A stretch of DNA of 64,000 bases from Enterococcus avium ATCC 14025. GTDB lineage: Bacteria; Bacillota; Bacilli; Lactobacillales; Enterococcaceae. Of the stretch, positions 46,087 through 55,693 are shown one piece after another. Under the pieces are notes generated by a model that was not told the origin of the DNA, ran no database searches, and worked only from the letters and a program-made list of their open reading frames with translations. The stretch spans positions 462,343 to 526,342 of the forward strand of contig NZ_KE136362.1 in NCBI RefSeq assembly GCF_000406965.1, given 5' to 3'. Each line of letters starts with the position of its first letter. The first letter of the stretch is position 1. The translations under genes were made by a program, and so were the position numbers.

Positions 46087-46582
46087 AAATTTATTGATCG
46101 CACTTACACTTCCTTCATTAATGTTCTATCAATCGAATGCGCCGATTTTATATAGCAGCGAGAAATTGATTGCTCAAGTAAAAGAAGAACAAGCAATACT
46201 TGGATTCGACCTGTCTGAGTCTGGAAATACCTTGATTATTTCGAATGATCAACTACAAGAAGGCGATGAAACTGTTAATGAGGCCCGTCCACCGGATCAG
46301 TCGGAAGAAAATGATCCAAAAAAGCAAACAACAATGAAATCTAAAGACAGAAAAACTCTTCCCAAAACAAAGAAACAAGTGACTGAAGAGTCATCAAATA
46401 GGAAGAAAACGGCTGCTTTGGAAGCCATTGAACAAAAGATTAGTGCATTACCATTTACAGAGTTGCCAGATGATAAAACTGGCGAACGAGAACTTGTCCG
46501 GATGTTGGCAAATATGTCCGGAACAATCATGTACGGTACCAAAATGACAGAAACCAATCGAGAAGAATATATTACGTTTTAA
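46079..46582 (+). CDS. Small exported or membrane-tethered protein, unknown
   Basis: A 167-residue protein I do not recognise. It has a signal-like N-terminus (MNRNLLIALTLPSLMFYQSN) without a clear cleavage site, then a very charged Lys/Glu-rich middle (about residues 60-115) and a short C-terminal domain (LVRMLANMSGTIMYG). AAAGGAGG precedes the start, which lies inside the end of the Mga gene. Lying between an Mga regulator and an LPxTG adhesin, it may assist adhesin export or sensing. Confidence 0.65.
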   Translation: MNRNLLIALTLPSLMFYQSNAPILYSSEKLIAQVKEEQAILGFDLSESGNTLIISNDQLQEGDETVNEARPPDQSEENDPKKQTTMKSKDRKTLPKTKKQVTEESSNRKKTAALEAIEQKISALPFTELPDDKTGERELVRMLANMSGTIMYGTKMTETNREEYITF

Positions 46583-46597
46583 AGGGGATGAAAACAG

Positions 46598-49500
46598 ATG
46601 AATCGATTAAAAAAAATATGGTCACTATCTGCAATAGTTGGGATGCTGATCAGTAGCTTTCCACTGTCGATTTTCGCAGAGACTATTGAATCAGCTGAGG
46701 TGGTGATTAATCAAGCACTGATTACCGATACGACTGATCAAGAGATTACAGAAACCAATCGAGTGAAGCACAAAGCTGCAGTAAAGCTCAAATTAGATTG
46801 GTCATTAGCGAAGGCTACACTAATTGAAGAGAATACAATCGTAACAGTCAACTTGCCAGCAAATCTAAATTTTCCAGATCAATCAGGCAGTTTAGCCGAT
46901 GGAATGGGAAATTACCAAGTAAGAAATCAACAACTGCTATTTCAGCTTGCTAAAAATTACGAAGAAACGGAAGACGGACGAGCACCGGAATTTACCAGCG
47001 CAAAATTTTATGAAGGGATTTTAGAGTTGAATGCTGAAACTACATCTGAAGATTTAGAAATAGAACCGATCAATTTCGGAGATAATATTGTTTCAACCAT
47101 CTACTATGATAAAAAAGTAGACCCTACTGCTGATCCTGTTATTAAAACTGAAATCAACGAAACGAATTCTTCAGCAGTTAAACAAACTCGAACACATAAT
47201 AATAATCTAAATGAGAGAAATGTAAAACTATTCGATAGTATTTCTATAACGGATAGAGATGGCAACCCATTTACCGCTGAGAATCCAGCAAAATATAATG
47301 ACAATATTAAGATTCATATTGATTGGTCTTTACTAGATTCGGTGGACATTGTTAGCGGTGATTACTACGAGTATAAACTTCCAGAAAGTTTTGCGGTGCA
47401 TAACCCTGTTTCTGAAATACTTAAAAATGATGGTCAAGAATTAGGAACCTTCCATTTAGACACTTCTGGTAATTTGAAGATTGTCTTTAATGAAAATGCA
47501 GGGAATCGCTCTAATCGCAAAGGCGAAATTAATTTAAGCACTTCTCTTGATGTGAAAAGCATAGATAAAGAAATAGAAATCAAAACAGAAATTTATGATG
47601 ATCAAAACAAAGAGATTACGATCGTTGTACCGATTTTTCAAATGGATATCTCAAAAGCTGGTAGAATCGACAGCAATGCAACAGTGACCTGGGAGATAGA
47701 TTTCAATAAAGACGGTAAGAGTTTGACGAATGTTGTAGTAACTGATCCGATGCCGGAAGGGCTAGGGTATATCGCTTCTAAGGGGTATATCTTCAAAGAT
47801 GGTAAATGGGAAGAAACGGCCAACTTATATACGTATAATTCAGTTGCTCAGACCTTTACCTTTAATGATCCGATCACAACTCCAGTTAAAATCTCAATCA
47901 ATGCATATGTCGATCAAAAGAAAACAAATCTTGAAACGTATACCAATACTGCTAAGATTACTGGAAATGAGTTCTTGGAAAAGGATGCATCAGCTACCGT
48001 AAGTTTTAAGGAAGTAGATAATTACAAACGATTTATCAGCTATGATCCTCAAACAGGCGAGGCATCATGGGAAGTATCTGCTTCTTTCACAAAAGCCGAT
48101 GGTCTTATAACAGATAGGACGTATGAGGGAAAAAATGCTGAAGGCGCACTCCATTATCTTGTAGAAGACAGTATTGAGGTGAAAAATAAACAAGACGGTT
48201 CTTCTATAAATAAGGACAAATGGGAACTTAAAAGTACAACCAAACATAGTTCAGGAAATACAGTTGGTTTTGAAATTAAGTTTAAAGAAGCGGGAAGCTA
48301 TTTAATCACCTATAAAACCAAAATGGCTAATCCTATCATGTCAGACACGAGAATCAACAACTATATGACTGTTGATGATGACGGAAATAAAAATGATAAT
48401 AGTGCTGGCGGTACGGTTAGTCCAGAGACGGGAATTGGAGTGGATAAAGCTGCCGATGGTAACAATAAAGATGTAGACAAAATGATTCTTGCATGGAGTG
48501 CTGAGATAAATAAAGCTGGCATAACAATTGATAACCTTGTTGTTACTGATTTATATGAAATGGCCAATGGTGGTAATGTCAGTGCTTTAACTTTAATAAA
48601 AGATGAACTAGTGATTAAAACGGTTTCTGGCACGCTGTTGGTTGACGGAAATGATTATGAGGTCGAAATCTTAACAAGAGCAATACCAGGAACTTCGGAA
48701 ATAATGGAATCTGGATTTAAGATTACTTTCAAAAAGACTATTACCGAAAAATTAATGATGACCTACAAAACGAAGTTTGATATTAACAAACAAAATGAGT
48801 TGAAAGAGTCAGGTAGTTTTCCTTCAATGGCTGGAAATCGCTTTAGCAACATCTTATTTGCTGAGTATAAAGATGAAAATGGGATATCTCATAAAGCAGG
48901 CGATCAAGCCGAGCAATGGATCAGTAATAATTGGTTGAAAAATGCTGATAAAGGTGGTTTCTTTGTTGGAGAAGGTGAAGATGTCCATGAAGCCATGAAA
49001 AAATTCCTTAAGAAAAACAATTTGAACTTTACGAATATTTTTGAAGAGACTGAAGCACCTGAAGATAGTGTTTATTGGATTGCTAAATTTAATCTCTTTA
49101 AGAATAAGATTCCAGCAAATTATAAAATCATTGATACTTTAGGCGAAGGGCAAGTCCTTAGGAAACTGACAATATATGAAACGACGCTGAATCGTGATGG
49201 TGATCTTACAGAAAGTTACGGAAAAAAATTAGAAGTAGGGATAGATTACAACTATGAAGTTGTAAACGGTGATATCGTTATTACACTTCTTAAGGAAACG
49301 GACAAGACATTATCAATTGCCGTTGCAGTGGATGCAGATGAAGATTTTTACAGATACAAGAATTATGCAGAATTGCAAAATGATAAAAGTGAAAAAATCG
49401 TCTCTGCTGATGCAGAAGTACTTGTTTCTGAAAAGGATTATTGGTTAACCAAAGAGGGGCTTCAAAATAATCGTTTGGTTGATTGGCAAGTAATAATCAA

Positions 49501-52468
49501 TAAAGATTCTAAGAAGATTCATAACGCCACAATTATGGATACTGTAAAACTAAATCAACAAACATTTATCTTGGATGAAAAAAATCAAGTAGTCGTAAAG
49601 GTTTATGAAGCAATCAAAAATGGAAACAACTTTGATAAAGGATCAGAAGTCATATTTCCTGAAGGAAAGGGCGCGTCACTTTTGACTGATTCAGTTGAAG
49701 GAACTCAAAGCCTAAAAATAGAGTTTGACGAATACATTATAAAGCCTTACATTATCGAGTACCAAACAAAGCTAGATCCGGGAATAATGAATAGTGAGAA
49801 AATTACAAATGATGTAAAACTTAGCGGTGGCACAACAGAAATTCATCAAGTAACCGAGGAAGTAATTGTAAAATCAACTGACGGTTCTGGTACTTCAAGT
49901 GGTGTAAATGGTGCGCTGATTATTCATAAAATTGATAGTGATGACAAGACTTCTATTAATGAATCAACCTTTTTCAATATCTATCGTAAAAACAGTGAAA
50001 ATAACTATGAAATATTTATTCCAAATCTAGAAGTGAAGAACAATAAAATTGTAGCTGGCGATGGAAAGTTGATTGATCAATTAAGTAATTTACGTTATGG
50101 CGCATACGCTATTCAGGAAGAGAGTGCTCCAGATGGTTATATTAAGGACGATAAATTATATGAATTTACAATTGATTCCAAAGAACAAACCTATACATTC
50201 ATTTTAGAAAACAAAAAGGAAGTAAAAGAACCAGCGATAATCAAGTTAAAAGCAGAAAAAACATTGGAAGGTCGCGCGTTGAGAGATCAAGATTTCAGCT
50301 TCACGTTGAAAGGTGACGGCGGCGTTGACCAAACAAAGAAAAACGATAAAGACGGCAAAGTATTATTCGATGCCATCACGTATGACACAGCTGGAACGTA
50401 TGAATATACGATTTCTGAAAAAATTCCAGCAGCTAAAGAAACGGGTATCACTTACGATGATACGAAATATAAAGTAACGGTAACAGTGGAAGAAAAGGCT
50501 GGGAAATTAGGGGCAACAGCCGTTTACGAAAATATCAAAGCCGGCGAAGTCCCAATGTTTAAGAATACCTACAAACCACTACCGGGAACGATTCAATTAG
50601 AAGCGAAAAAGGATTTAAGTGGTCGCCCACTAAAAGCCGACGAGTTCAGCTTCACATTAAAGGGCGACGGTGGTGTTGACCAAACGAAGAAGAATGCTAA
50701 AGATGGTAAAGTATTATTCGATGCTATCAAGTATGACCAAGCGGGAACGTATGAGTACACGATCTCAGAAGTTGTTCCCGACGCACTGGAAACTGGAATG
50801 ACTTATGACACCAAGAAATATGAAGTAACAGTCAAAGTAGTAGAAAAAGATAATAAGCTAGAAGCAACAGCAACATACAAAGATGTTACTGTAGGCGAAG
50901 TTCCAACCTTTAAAAATACGTACAATGCACTACCAGGAACGATTCAATTAGAAGCGAAGAAAGAACTAAGCGGTCGTACACTACAAGCGGATGAGTTCAG
51001 CTTCACGTTGAAAGGCGACGGCGGCGTTGACCAAACGAAGAAGAATGCTAAAGATGGTAAAGTATTATTCGATGCTATCACGTATGACCAAGCGGGAACG
51101 TATGAATACACGATCTCTGAAAAAATTCCAGCAGCCAAAGAAACAGGTGTCACTTACGATGATACGAAATATAAAGTAACCGTAACAGTAGAAGAAACGA
51201 CTGGAAAATTAGAAGCGACAGCCGTTTACGAAACCGGCGAAGTTCCAACTTTCAAAAATGCCTACAAAGCACTGCCAGGAAGTATCCAGTTAGAAGCGAA
51301 GAAGGAATTAGACGGTCGTTCACTAAAAGCTGACGAATTCAGCTTCAACCTAAAAGGTGATAACGTTGACCAAATGAAGAAAAATAATGCTGATGGCAAA
51401 ATCCTATTCGATCAAATTGATTACGACAAAGCCGGAACCTATGAGTATACGATTTCTGAGATGATTCCAGCGGACAAAGAAACAGGTCTGACTTATGATG
51501 AAGCAGTTTATAAAGTAACTGTAACTGTCGTGGAAGAAGCTGGAAAATTAAAAGCAAAAGTGGATTACGAAAGCCTTGAAGCCGGAGAAATTCCAACCTT
51601 CAAAAATGTGTACAAAGCACTACCAGGAAGTATCCAGTTAGAAGCGAAGAAGGAATTAGATGGACGTTCACTAAAAGCTGACGAATTCAGCTTCAACCTA
51701 AAAGGTGATAACGTTGACCAAACAAAGAAAAATGCTGCCGATGGTAAAGTTACCTTTGATGAAATCACTTATGACAAAGCTGGAACCTACGAGTATACAA
51801 TCTCAGAGGCGATTCCAACAGACAAAGAAACAGGTGTCACATACGATGATACGAAATATAAAGTAACCGTAATAGTAAAAGAAAAGGCTGGAATGTTGGA
51901 AGCTGCAGCCACTTACGAAAACCTTGAAGCTGGCGAGCTGCCAATCTTTAGAAATCTGTATACGCCAGAAAAGGAAGTGCCAACTGGCGAGCTGCTATTA
52001 AAGAAAATCGATAGTAAAACTGGCCGAACGTTAGCCAACGCCGAATTTAAGTTAGTAGATGACAAAGGACAGGTTGTAGCTGGAAAAGAAAAAATTGTTA
52101 CTGGAGAAGATGGCTCGATTTTCATTAAAGGATTGGCTGATGGTGAATATCAAATCATCGAAACTAAAGCACCGGATGGCTATCTGATCGATGAGACGCC
52201 AATAAAATTCTCAGTAAAAAATAATCAGCCAAGCAAAAAAGAGATCAATCAAGAAAATGATCCTCTTAAATTACCTGAGACCGGCAATTCTAGCAATAAA
52301 AACACCAATGTTCAAACAACGTATCGAAATGCTACAGGAAAGAGAACCACAGTTTCAAAACGATTACCATCAACAGGAAGTATTCAAAGTAAAGGCTTAG
52401 TTATTTTAGGTCTGTTCTTCTTAGCGATGTTTGGCTTAGTCGTATTTGGGAAACGGAAAAATATTTAG
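46598..52468 (+). CDS. Giant LPxTG adhesin with tandem pilin-type isopeptide repeats
   Basis: A 1956-residue wall-anchored adhesin. The signal peptide covers about residues 1-28 (ending FPLSIFA). Residues 40-1160 form a string of collagen-adhesin-like modules (TGEASWEVSA, NRLVDWQVIIN). A Cna-B-like domain lies at about 1108-1205. Five tandem FctA/Spy0128-type isopeptide repeats start at residues 1215, 1332, 1449, 1563 and 1679, each with FSFxLKGD and AGTYEYTISE. A final SpaA-type domain precedes LPETG (1892) and a second LPSTG (1923) with hydrophobic tail and KRKN. It probably mediates host attachment under Mga control. Confidence 0.9.
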   Translation: MNRLKKIWSLSAIVGMLISSFPLSIFAETIESAEVVINQALITDTTDQEITETNRVKHKAAVKLKLDWSLAKATLIEENTIVTVNLPANLNFPDQSGSLADGMGNYQVRNQQLLFQLAKNYEETEDGRAPEFTSAKFYEGILELNAETTSEDLEIEPINFGDNIVSTIYYDKKVDPTADPVIKTEINETNSSAVKQTRTHNNNLNERNVKLFDSISITDRDGNPFTAENPAKYNDNIKIHIDWSLLDSVDIVSGDYYEYKLPESFAVHNPVSEILKNDGQELGTFHLDTSGNLKIVFNENAGNRSNRKGEINLSTSLDVKSIDKEIEIKTEIYDDQNKEITIVVPIFQMDISKAGRIDSNATVTWEIDFNKDGKSLTNVVVTDPMPEGLGYIASKGYIFKDGKWEETANLYTYNSVAQTFTFNDPITTPVKISINAYVDQKKTNLETYTNTAKITGNEFLEKDASATVSFKEVDNYKRFISYDPQTGEASWEVSASFTKADGLITDRTYEGKNAEGALHYLVEDSIEVKNKQDGSSINKDKWELKSTTKHSSGNTVGFEIKFKEAGSYLITYKTKMANPIMSDTRINNYMTVDDDGNKNDNSAGGTVSPETGIGVDKAADGNNKDVDKMILAWSAEINKAGITIDNLVVTDLYEMANGGNVSALTLIKDELVIKTVSGTLLVDGNDYEVEILTRAIPGTSEIMESGFKITFKKTITEKLMMTYKTKFDINKQNELKESGSFPSMAGNRFSNILFAEYKDENGISHKAGDQAEQWISNNWLKNADKGGFFVGEGEDVHEAMKKFLKKNNLNFTNIFEETEAPEDSVYWIAKFNLFKNKIPANYKIIDTLGEGQVLRKLTIYETTLNRDGDLTESYGKKLEVGIDYNYEVVNGDIVITLLKETDKTLSIAVAVDADEDFYRYKNYAELQNDKSEKIVSADAEVLVSEKDYWLTKEGLQNNRLVDWQVIINKDSKKIHNATIMDTVKLNQQTFILDEKNQVVVKVYEAIKNGNNFDKGSEVIFPEGKGASLLTDSVEGTQSLKIEFDEYIIKPYIIEYQTKLDPGIMNSEKITNDVKLSGGTTEIHQVTEEVIVKSTDGSGTSSGVNGALIIHKIDSDDKTSINESTFFNIYRKNSENNYEIFIPNLEVKNNKIVAGDGKLIDQLSNLRYGAYAIQEESAPDGYIKDDKLYEFTIDSKEQTYTFILENKKEVKEPAIIKLKAEKTLEGRALRDQDFSFTLKGDGGVDQTKKNDKDGKVLFDAITYDTAGTYEYTISEKIPAAKETGITYDDTKYKVTVTVEEKAGKLGATAVYENIKAGEVPMFKNTYKPLPGTIQLEAKKDLSGRPLKADEFSFTLKGDGGVDQTKKNAKDGKVLFDAIKYDQAGTYEYTISEVVPDALETGMTYDTKKYEVTVKVVEKDNKLEATATYKDVTVGEVPTFKNTYNALPGTIQLEAKKELSGRTLQADEFSFTLKGDGGVDQTKKNAKDGKVLFDAITYDQAGTYEYTISEKIPAAKETGVTYDDTKYKVTVTVEETTGKLEATAVYETGEVPTFKNAYKALPGSIQLEAKKELDGRSLKADEFSFNLKGDNVDQMKKNNADGKILFDQIDYDKAGTYEYTISEMIPADKETGLTYDEAVYKVTVTVVEEAGKLKAKVDYESLEAGEIPTFKNVYKALPGSIQLEAKKELDGRSLKADEFSFNLKGDNVDQTKKNAADGKVTFDEITYDKAGTYEYTISEAIPTDKETGVTYDDTKYKVTVIVKEKAGMLEAAATYENLEAGELPIFRNLYTPEKEVPTGELLLKKIDSKTGRTLANAEFKLVDDKGQVVAGKEKIVTGEDGSIFIKGLADGEYQIIETKAPDGYLIDETPIKFSVKNNQPSKKEINQENDPLKLPETGNSSNKNTNVQTTYRNATGKRTTVSKRLPSTGSIQSKGLVILGLFFLAMFGLVVFGKRKNI
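50240..51960 (+). repeat. Five tandem in-frame repeats of about 350 bp
   Basis: Repeat units begin at 50240, 50591, 50942, 51284 and 51632 (351, 351, 342 and 348 bp apart). Units 4 and 5 share nearly identical starts (ATCCAGTTAGAAGCGAAGAA), and units 2 and 3 share long blocks. All lie in frame in the giant adhesin and code for isopeptide domains, so copy number can change by recombination. Confidence 0.9.
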
Positions 52469-52484
52469 CAGAAAAGAGGAAGCC

Positions 52485-52793
52485 ATGAAAACTAACGGAG
52501 AACCAAGTTGGATTTCGGAATTAAATGATGAAGAACTTGAATTTATTAAATTTTTTGTTCTTTCCCCTGGATCAATTAAAAAGCTGTCTAATATCTACTC
52601 TACCAGCTATCCAACGCTAAGAAAGCAACTGGATAAATTGATTCAAAAAATCCGAATCAGCGAACGCAAAGGAAACGATAAGATCATTCAATTGATTCAT
52701 CAGTTAGAAAAAGAAGGAAAAATCGATCAAGACATTGCGAATACTGTCGTGCAAGAATACGGCAGATCATTAAACTGTTTGATCGGTGAGTAA
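52485..52793 (+). CDS. DUF2089 family protein
   Basis: A 102-residue cytosolic protein. The DUF2089 pattern reads LNDEELEFIKFFVLSPGSIK, then ISYPTLRKQLD-like helices (STSYPTLRKQLDKLIQKI), resembling a helix-turn-helix. ATG at 52485 has AAGAGGAAG upstream and lies 17 bp behind the adhesin stop codon, so it is probably co-transcribed and may feed back on the locus. The family role is unknown. A terminator follows. Confidence 0.8.
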   Translation: MKTNGEPSWISELNDEELEFIKFFVLSPGSIKKLSNIYSTSYPTLRKQLDKLIQKIRISERKGNDKIIQLIHQLEKEGKIDQDIANTVVQEYGRSLNCLIGE

Positions 52794-52797
52794 CAGT

Positions 52798-52844
52798 AAG
52801 GCTTTGGAACATTTCATCTGCTGAAATGTTCCAAAGCTTTTTTT
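52798..52844 (+). terminator. Rho-independent terminator
   Basis: AAGGCTTTGGAACATTTCA / TGAAATGTTCCAAAGCTTT with a T run closes the Mga-adhesin-DUF2089 unit. Confidence 0.92.
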
Positions 52845-52924
52845 ACAGAAATCGTCTTTCTCTTTGTCAAATAATTAAGGTATGATGTGAAGGTGTATAA
52901 GTCAAATTTATGGGAGGCAGATGG

Positions 52925-53656
52925 GTGTTTGTTCATGAACTTAAATTAACTGATTTTCCTAAAAAGATCGTTTATCCATTTGATGTTTTTGCGGTTCAAG
53001 AAATTTTTCGCAAAGGGAGTCTAAGCTTTGAACAACCGGTTACTTTTCTATCTGGAGACAATGGGACGGGGAAATCCACCATTCTAGAAGCGATTGCGGT
53101 TGCCTATGGAATTAATCCGGAAGGCGGCAGTCAGAACTTTAATTTTCAAACTGTGGAGAGTCACTCTGAATTACATGAGTCAGTGCGTTTGGTCAGAAAG
53201 GGGAATCTTCCTAAGACAAAATTTTTCCTTCGTTCGGAGACTTATTACAATGTTGCCTCTGAATTGGAATACATGGCAAAAGATGATGGCGAAGTTGCTT
53301 TTGCCTCCTATGGTGGAAAGTCTCTACACACCCGCTCTCATGGAGAAGGACTGTTGTCGATCATTGAAAATCGTTTCGGTAAGGAAGGCTTTTATCTGTT
53401 AGATGAGCCGGAAGCAGGTCTTGCGACGAGTCGACAATATACGTTGCTGCGAGAAATTCACCGCCTAGTTGAGACAGGAAGTCAACTGATTATCGCCACC
53501 CATTCTCCGATTCTGATGGCCTATCCTGCTGCAACGATTTATCAGTTCTCAGAAGCCGGACTGGAGCAACTACCGTTAGAAGAGACCCTTGCTTATAAAG
53601 AAACGAAGCTTTTTTACGACGATCATAAGCGTATGTTGCATTATTTGTTGGATTGA
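52925..53656 (+). CDS. AAA/ABC-type ATPase (AAA_21-like)
   Basis: A 243-residue stand-alone ATPase with Walker A LSGDNGTGKSTILEA, an HGEGLL signature-like motif, Walker B FYLLDEPEAGL and IIATHSPIL. It resembles the RecF/overcoming-lysogenization type AAA_21 group, not transport ATPases, and no permease is adjacent. GTG at 52925 is chosen because GGAGG lies 7 bases upstream, while the earlier ATG sits inside the RBS. Substrate and partner are unknown. Confidence 0.83.
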   Translation: MFVHELKLTDFPKKIVYPFDVFAVQEIFRKGSLSFEQPVTFLSGDNGTGKSTILEAIAVAYGINPEGGSQNFNFQTVESHSELHESVRLVRKGNLPKTKFFLRSETYYNVASELEYMAKDDGEVAFASYGGKSLHTRSHGEGLLSIIENRFGKEGFYLLDEPEAGLATSRQYTLLREIHRLVETGSQLIIATHSPILMAYPAATIYQFSEAGLEQLPLEETLAYKETKLFYDDHKRMLHYLLD

Positions 53657-53723
53657 TTCAGGGGTTTTCCTTTTTCTAGTTCACAATGCCAGTGTTAGAA
53701 TAATTCTAGCTAGAAATTGGGAG

Positions 53724-54380
53724 ATGGAAAATTTGCGCTACTTAAAAAAATACGGCTTCTATTTTTTACTCATCGCGGTAATCGCTGATTTTTTGACACC
53801 GTACGTCTTAGGAAGATTTTACCCAAAGCTCAATCAATTGACTGCTGTAATCAGCCTGTTTGGGGATATAGATAGTCCAGTTCGAAGTGCTTTCTTGATT
53901 TGGTCAGTAGTTGCTGGTAGTTTTTATACGCTATCGTTGCCAGCAATCTATGCAGCTTTGAAAGAAACTTCGAAGGGACTAGCTAGTTTAGCTACCGCAG
54001 CGATCGGGCTGTATGGTATTGGTGATTGTATTTTTACTGGCTTGTTTAGTGTCGATTCTGTTGAAGCTCAGTGGGATTTCTCGACTTGGGTGCACAATAT
54101 CGGCTCAGGGATCGGTTATACTGGCTTTTTGCTGTTTCCTTTAATCTTATATTGGATTTACAAAAAACAGAACAATCCTTACGAAAGCCGGCGCTATTTA
54201 AAATTATTTGTTTTAAGTGTAACAATTGCTGCGATGTATGGACTGGCTCGTATCCCGCAATTGAATCAATTCATCATTTTTCAGCAGCTAGGATTTTGGC
54301 AGAGACTCAGTTTTGTTTTTAATTATTTGCCGATTGTTCTTTTTACTTGGAGCCAAATTAAAAATCCTGTAAACCGATGA
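53724..54380 (+). CDS. DUF998-like membrane protein
   Basis: A membrane protein of about 218 residues with six hydrophobic segments, close to the DUF998 family (FLTPYVLGRFYP, GLYGIGDCIFTGLFSVD, WVHNIGSGIGYTG). The function is unknown. ATG at 53724 is adjacent to GGGAG with almost no spacer; TTG at 53733 would have a normal 9-base spacer and may be the real start. It runs behind the ATPase gene, and a bidirectional terminator overlaps its end. Confidence 0.72.
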   Translation: MENLRYLKKYGFYFLLIAVIADFLTPYVLGRFYPKLNQLTAVISLFGDIDSPVRSAFLIWSVVAGSFYTLSLPAIYAALKETSKGLASLATAAIGLYGIGDCIFTGLFSVDSVEAQWDFSTWVHNIGSGIGYTGFLLFPLILYWIYKKQNNPYESRRYLKLFVLSVTIAAMYGLARIPQLNQFIIFQQLGFWQRLSFVFNYLPIVLFTWSQIKNPVNR

Positions 54381-54409
54381 GCATTAGCTGCTGTGTTTAC
54401 AGGATTTTT
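54360..54409. terminator. Bidirectional rho-independent terminator
   Basis: AAAAATCCTGTAAAC pairs with GTTTACAGGATTTTT. It overlaps the last codons of the DUF998 gene and faces the convergent GntR gene. Confidence 0.88.
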
Positions 54410-54419
54410 CTATTTGATT

Positions 54420-55154
54420 TTATAATCTTTGCAAAATACTTCCAACATAAAATTTATTTGACTTAAGCCAGACTCTTCCTAGTTCGATAATCGAATCATC
54501 TTCTAGATGAACCAATTGTTCTTGATAAAGTAATGGAGAATTTTCTTCTATATGAAGTAGTTCGGAAATTGTCTTAGTAGATGGAACAGCCGCAAAAGAA
54601 GTTTCACTATAAGCCACCTTATGTTCACTGTATTTTTCAACTATATTAAAAAGACTTTCGTGAGCATAATCTGCAGTATCGATATTGGGCGCTAATTGGA
54701 TATTAATATTATTTTGAATGAACATGACCACTTCATCATGCACCGTTCGTGTTCGCTCAATAAAAAGATAGTCGTCGCCAACATTGATTTTTAGCTGCTC
54801 AGCAATTTTTTCATCTGCCTTCTTTTTTTCTAAATTGATTAATTCTGTCTCAAAATCAATGCCTTGGCTTTTCATTGATTCAGAGAAAGAGATCAAACCT
54901 TCTGCTAAAGGAAAGCTGATGTTTTCGTCAATGACAAAGGTACCTTTGCCTTGCTTTTGAGTTAAAACCTTTTCTTCTACCAGTAATGAGATAGCCTTCT
55001 TGATCGTACCGCGACTTACATCGAAAAGTTCCATGAGATCTTTTTCTGTAGAAATTTTATCTCCCTTTTTCCATTCGCCTTTTTCAATTTTCTTCTTAAT
55101 ATAATCCATCACTTGTTCGTAAATTGGTACTAATGAATTCTTATCGATTTCCAT
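54420..55154 (-). CDS. GntR/UTRA-family regulator of the glucitol-type PTS locus
   Basis: A 244-residue GntR-HutC regulator. The N-terminal winged helix reads YEQVMDYIKKKIEKGEWKKG then DVSRGTIKKAISLLVEE, and the C-terminal UTRA domain binds a small sugar ligand (IERTRTVHDE). It lies downstream of the EIIA gene on the same strand. A large inverted repeat in the divergent promoter is its likely operator. The ligand is presumably the PTS product. Confidence 0.85.
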   Translation of the reverse strand: MEIDKNSLVPIYEQVMDYIKKKIEKGEWKKGDKISTEKDLMELFDVSRGTIKKAISLLVEEKVLTQKQGKGTFVIDENISFPLAEGLISFSESMKSQGIDFETELINLEKKKADEKIAEQLKINVGDDYLFIERTRTVHDEVVMFIQNNINIQLAPNIDTADYAHESLFNIVEKYSEHKVAYSETSFAAVPSTKTISELLHIEENSPLLYQEQLVHLEDDSIIELGRVWLKSNKFYVGSILQRL

Positions 55155-55298
55155 AAAATCAAATTCTCCTAACCCTTAGTCGAAAAGTTCTTGATATCAT
55201 TATATCCAATTTTACATGCGATATGTAGGGATAATTTCTTTGAAATGGAACTAAATGACATTCGTTCTTTCTCGATAGCTATGATCTATTCGGGAAAA

Positions 55299-55661
55299 TT
55301 ACGTTCTTATGATAGAAACAAGATCGCCAACATTAATAGTTGGAAGAGGTTTCTGCTCAACATGAATAGTTCCTGGCAGCTCGCTTATTGCAGCACCATC
55401 GAAATTGACAGTAATATGACCAAGCTGCCGTAGATTTTCTTCTGCAACTTTCCCTACAGCAGTTATTGCATATCTTTCATTGTTAAAGCAAAGAACCATA
55501 TCAGGAACAATTCTTTCCTGAATTGGCGTAACCATAATTTTATAGCAAAAATCACTAAGTTCAGGCGGCGCTTCTTCGCCGAAAAATAGCAGCATGTTCT
55601 CCTGTTTAAATTCTTCCGCATTCTGCCCAATCGCAATTACCGTAGTTTCAAAGATTTTCAT
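55299..55661 (-). CDS. srlB: PTS glucitol/sorbitol-family EIIA
   Basis: A 120-residue cytosolic EIIA of the glucitol family. It begins MKIFETTVIAIGQNAEEF, with LLFFGEEAPPELSDFCYKI and GHITVNFDGAAISELPGTIH as family stretches. ATG at 55661 has AGGAGG upstream; an earlier start lacks one. Unusually, it is transcribed away from its EIIC and EIIB partners, across a shared divergent promoter. Confidence 0.88.
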   Translation of the reverse strand: MKIFETTVIAIGQNAEEFKQENMLLFFGEEAPPELSDFCYKIMVTPIQERIVPDMVLCFNNERYAITAVGKVAEENLRQLGHITVNFDGAAISELPGTIHVEQKPLPTINVGDLVSIIRT

Positions 55662-55693
55662 TGTTATTCCTCCTATTATTTTTTGAAATCCTG

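Noticed and set aside
50240-51960. Regular repeats that might suggest a CRISPR or satellite array
   Set aside because: Units of about 350 bp are in frame and encode pilin-type isopeptide domains; there are no short direct repeats with spacers.
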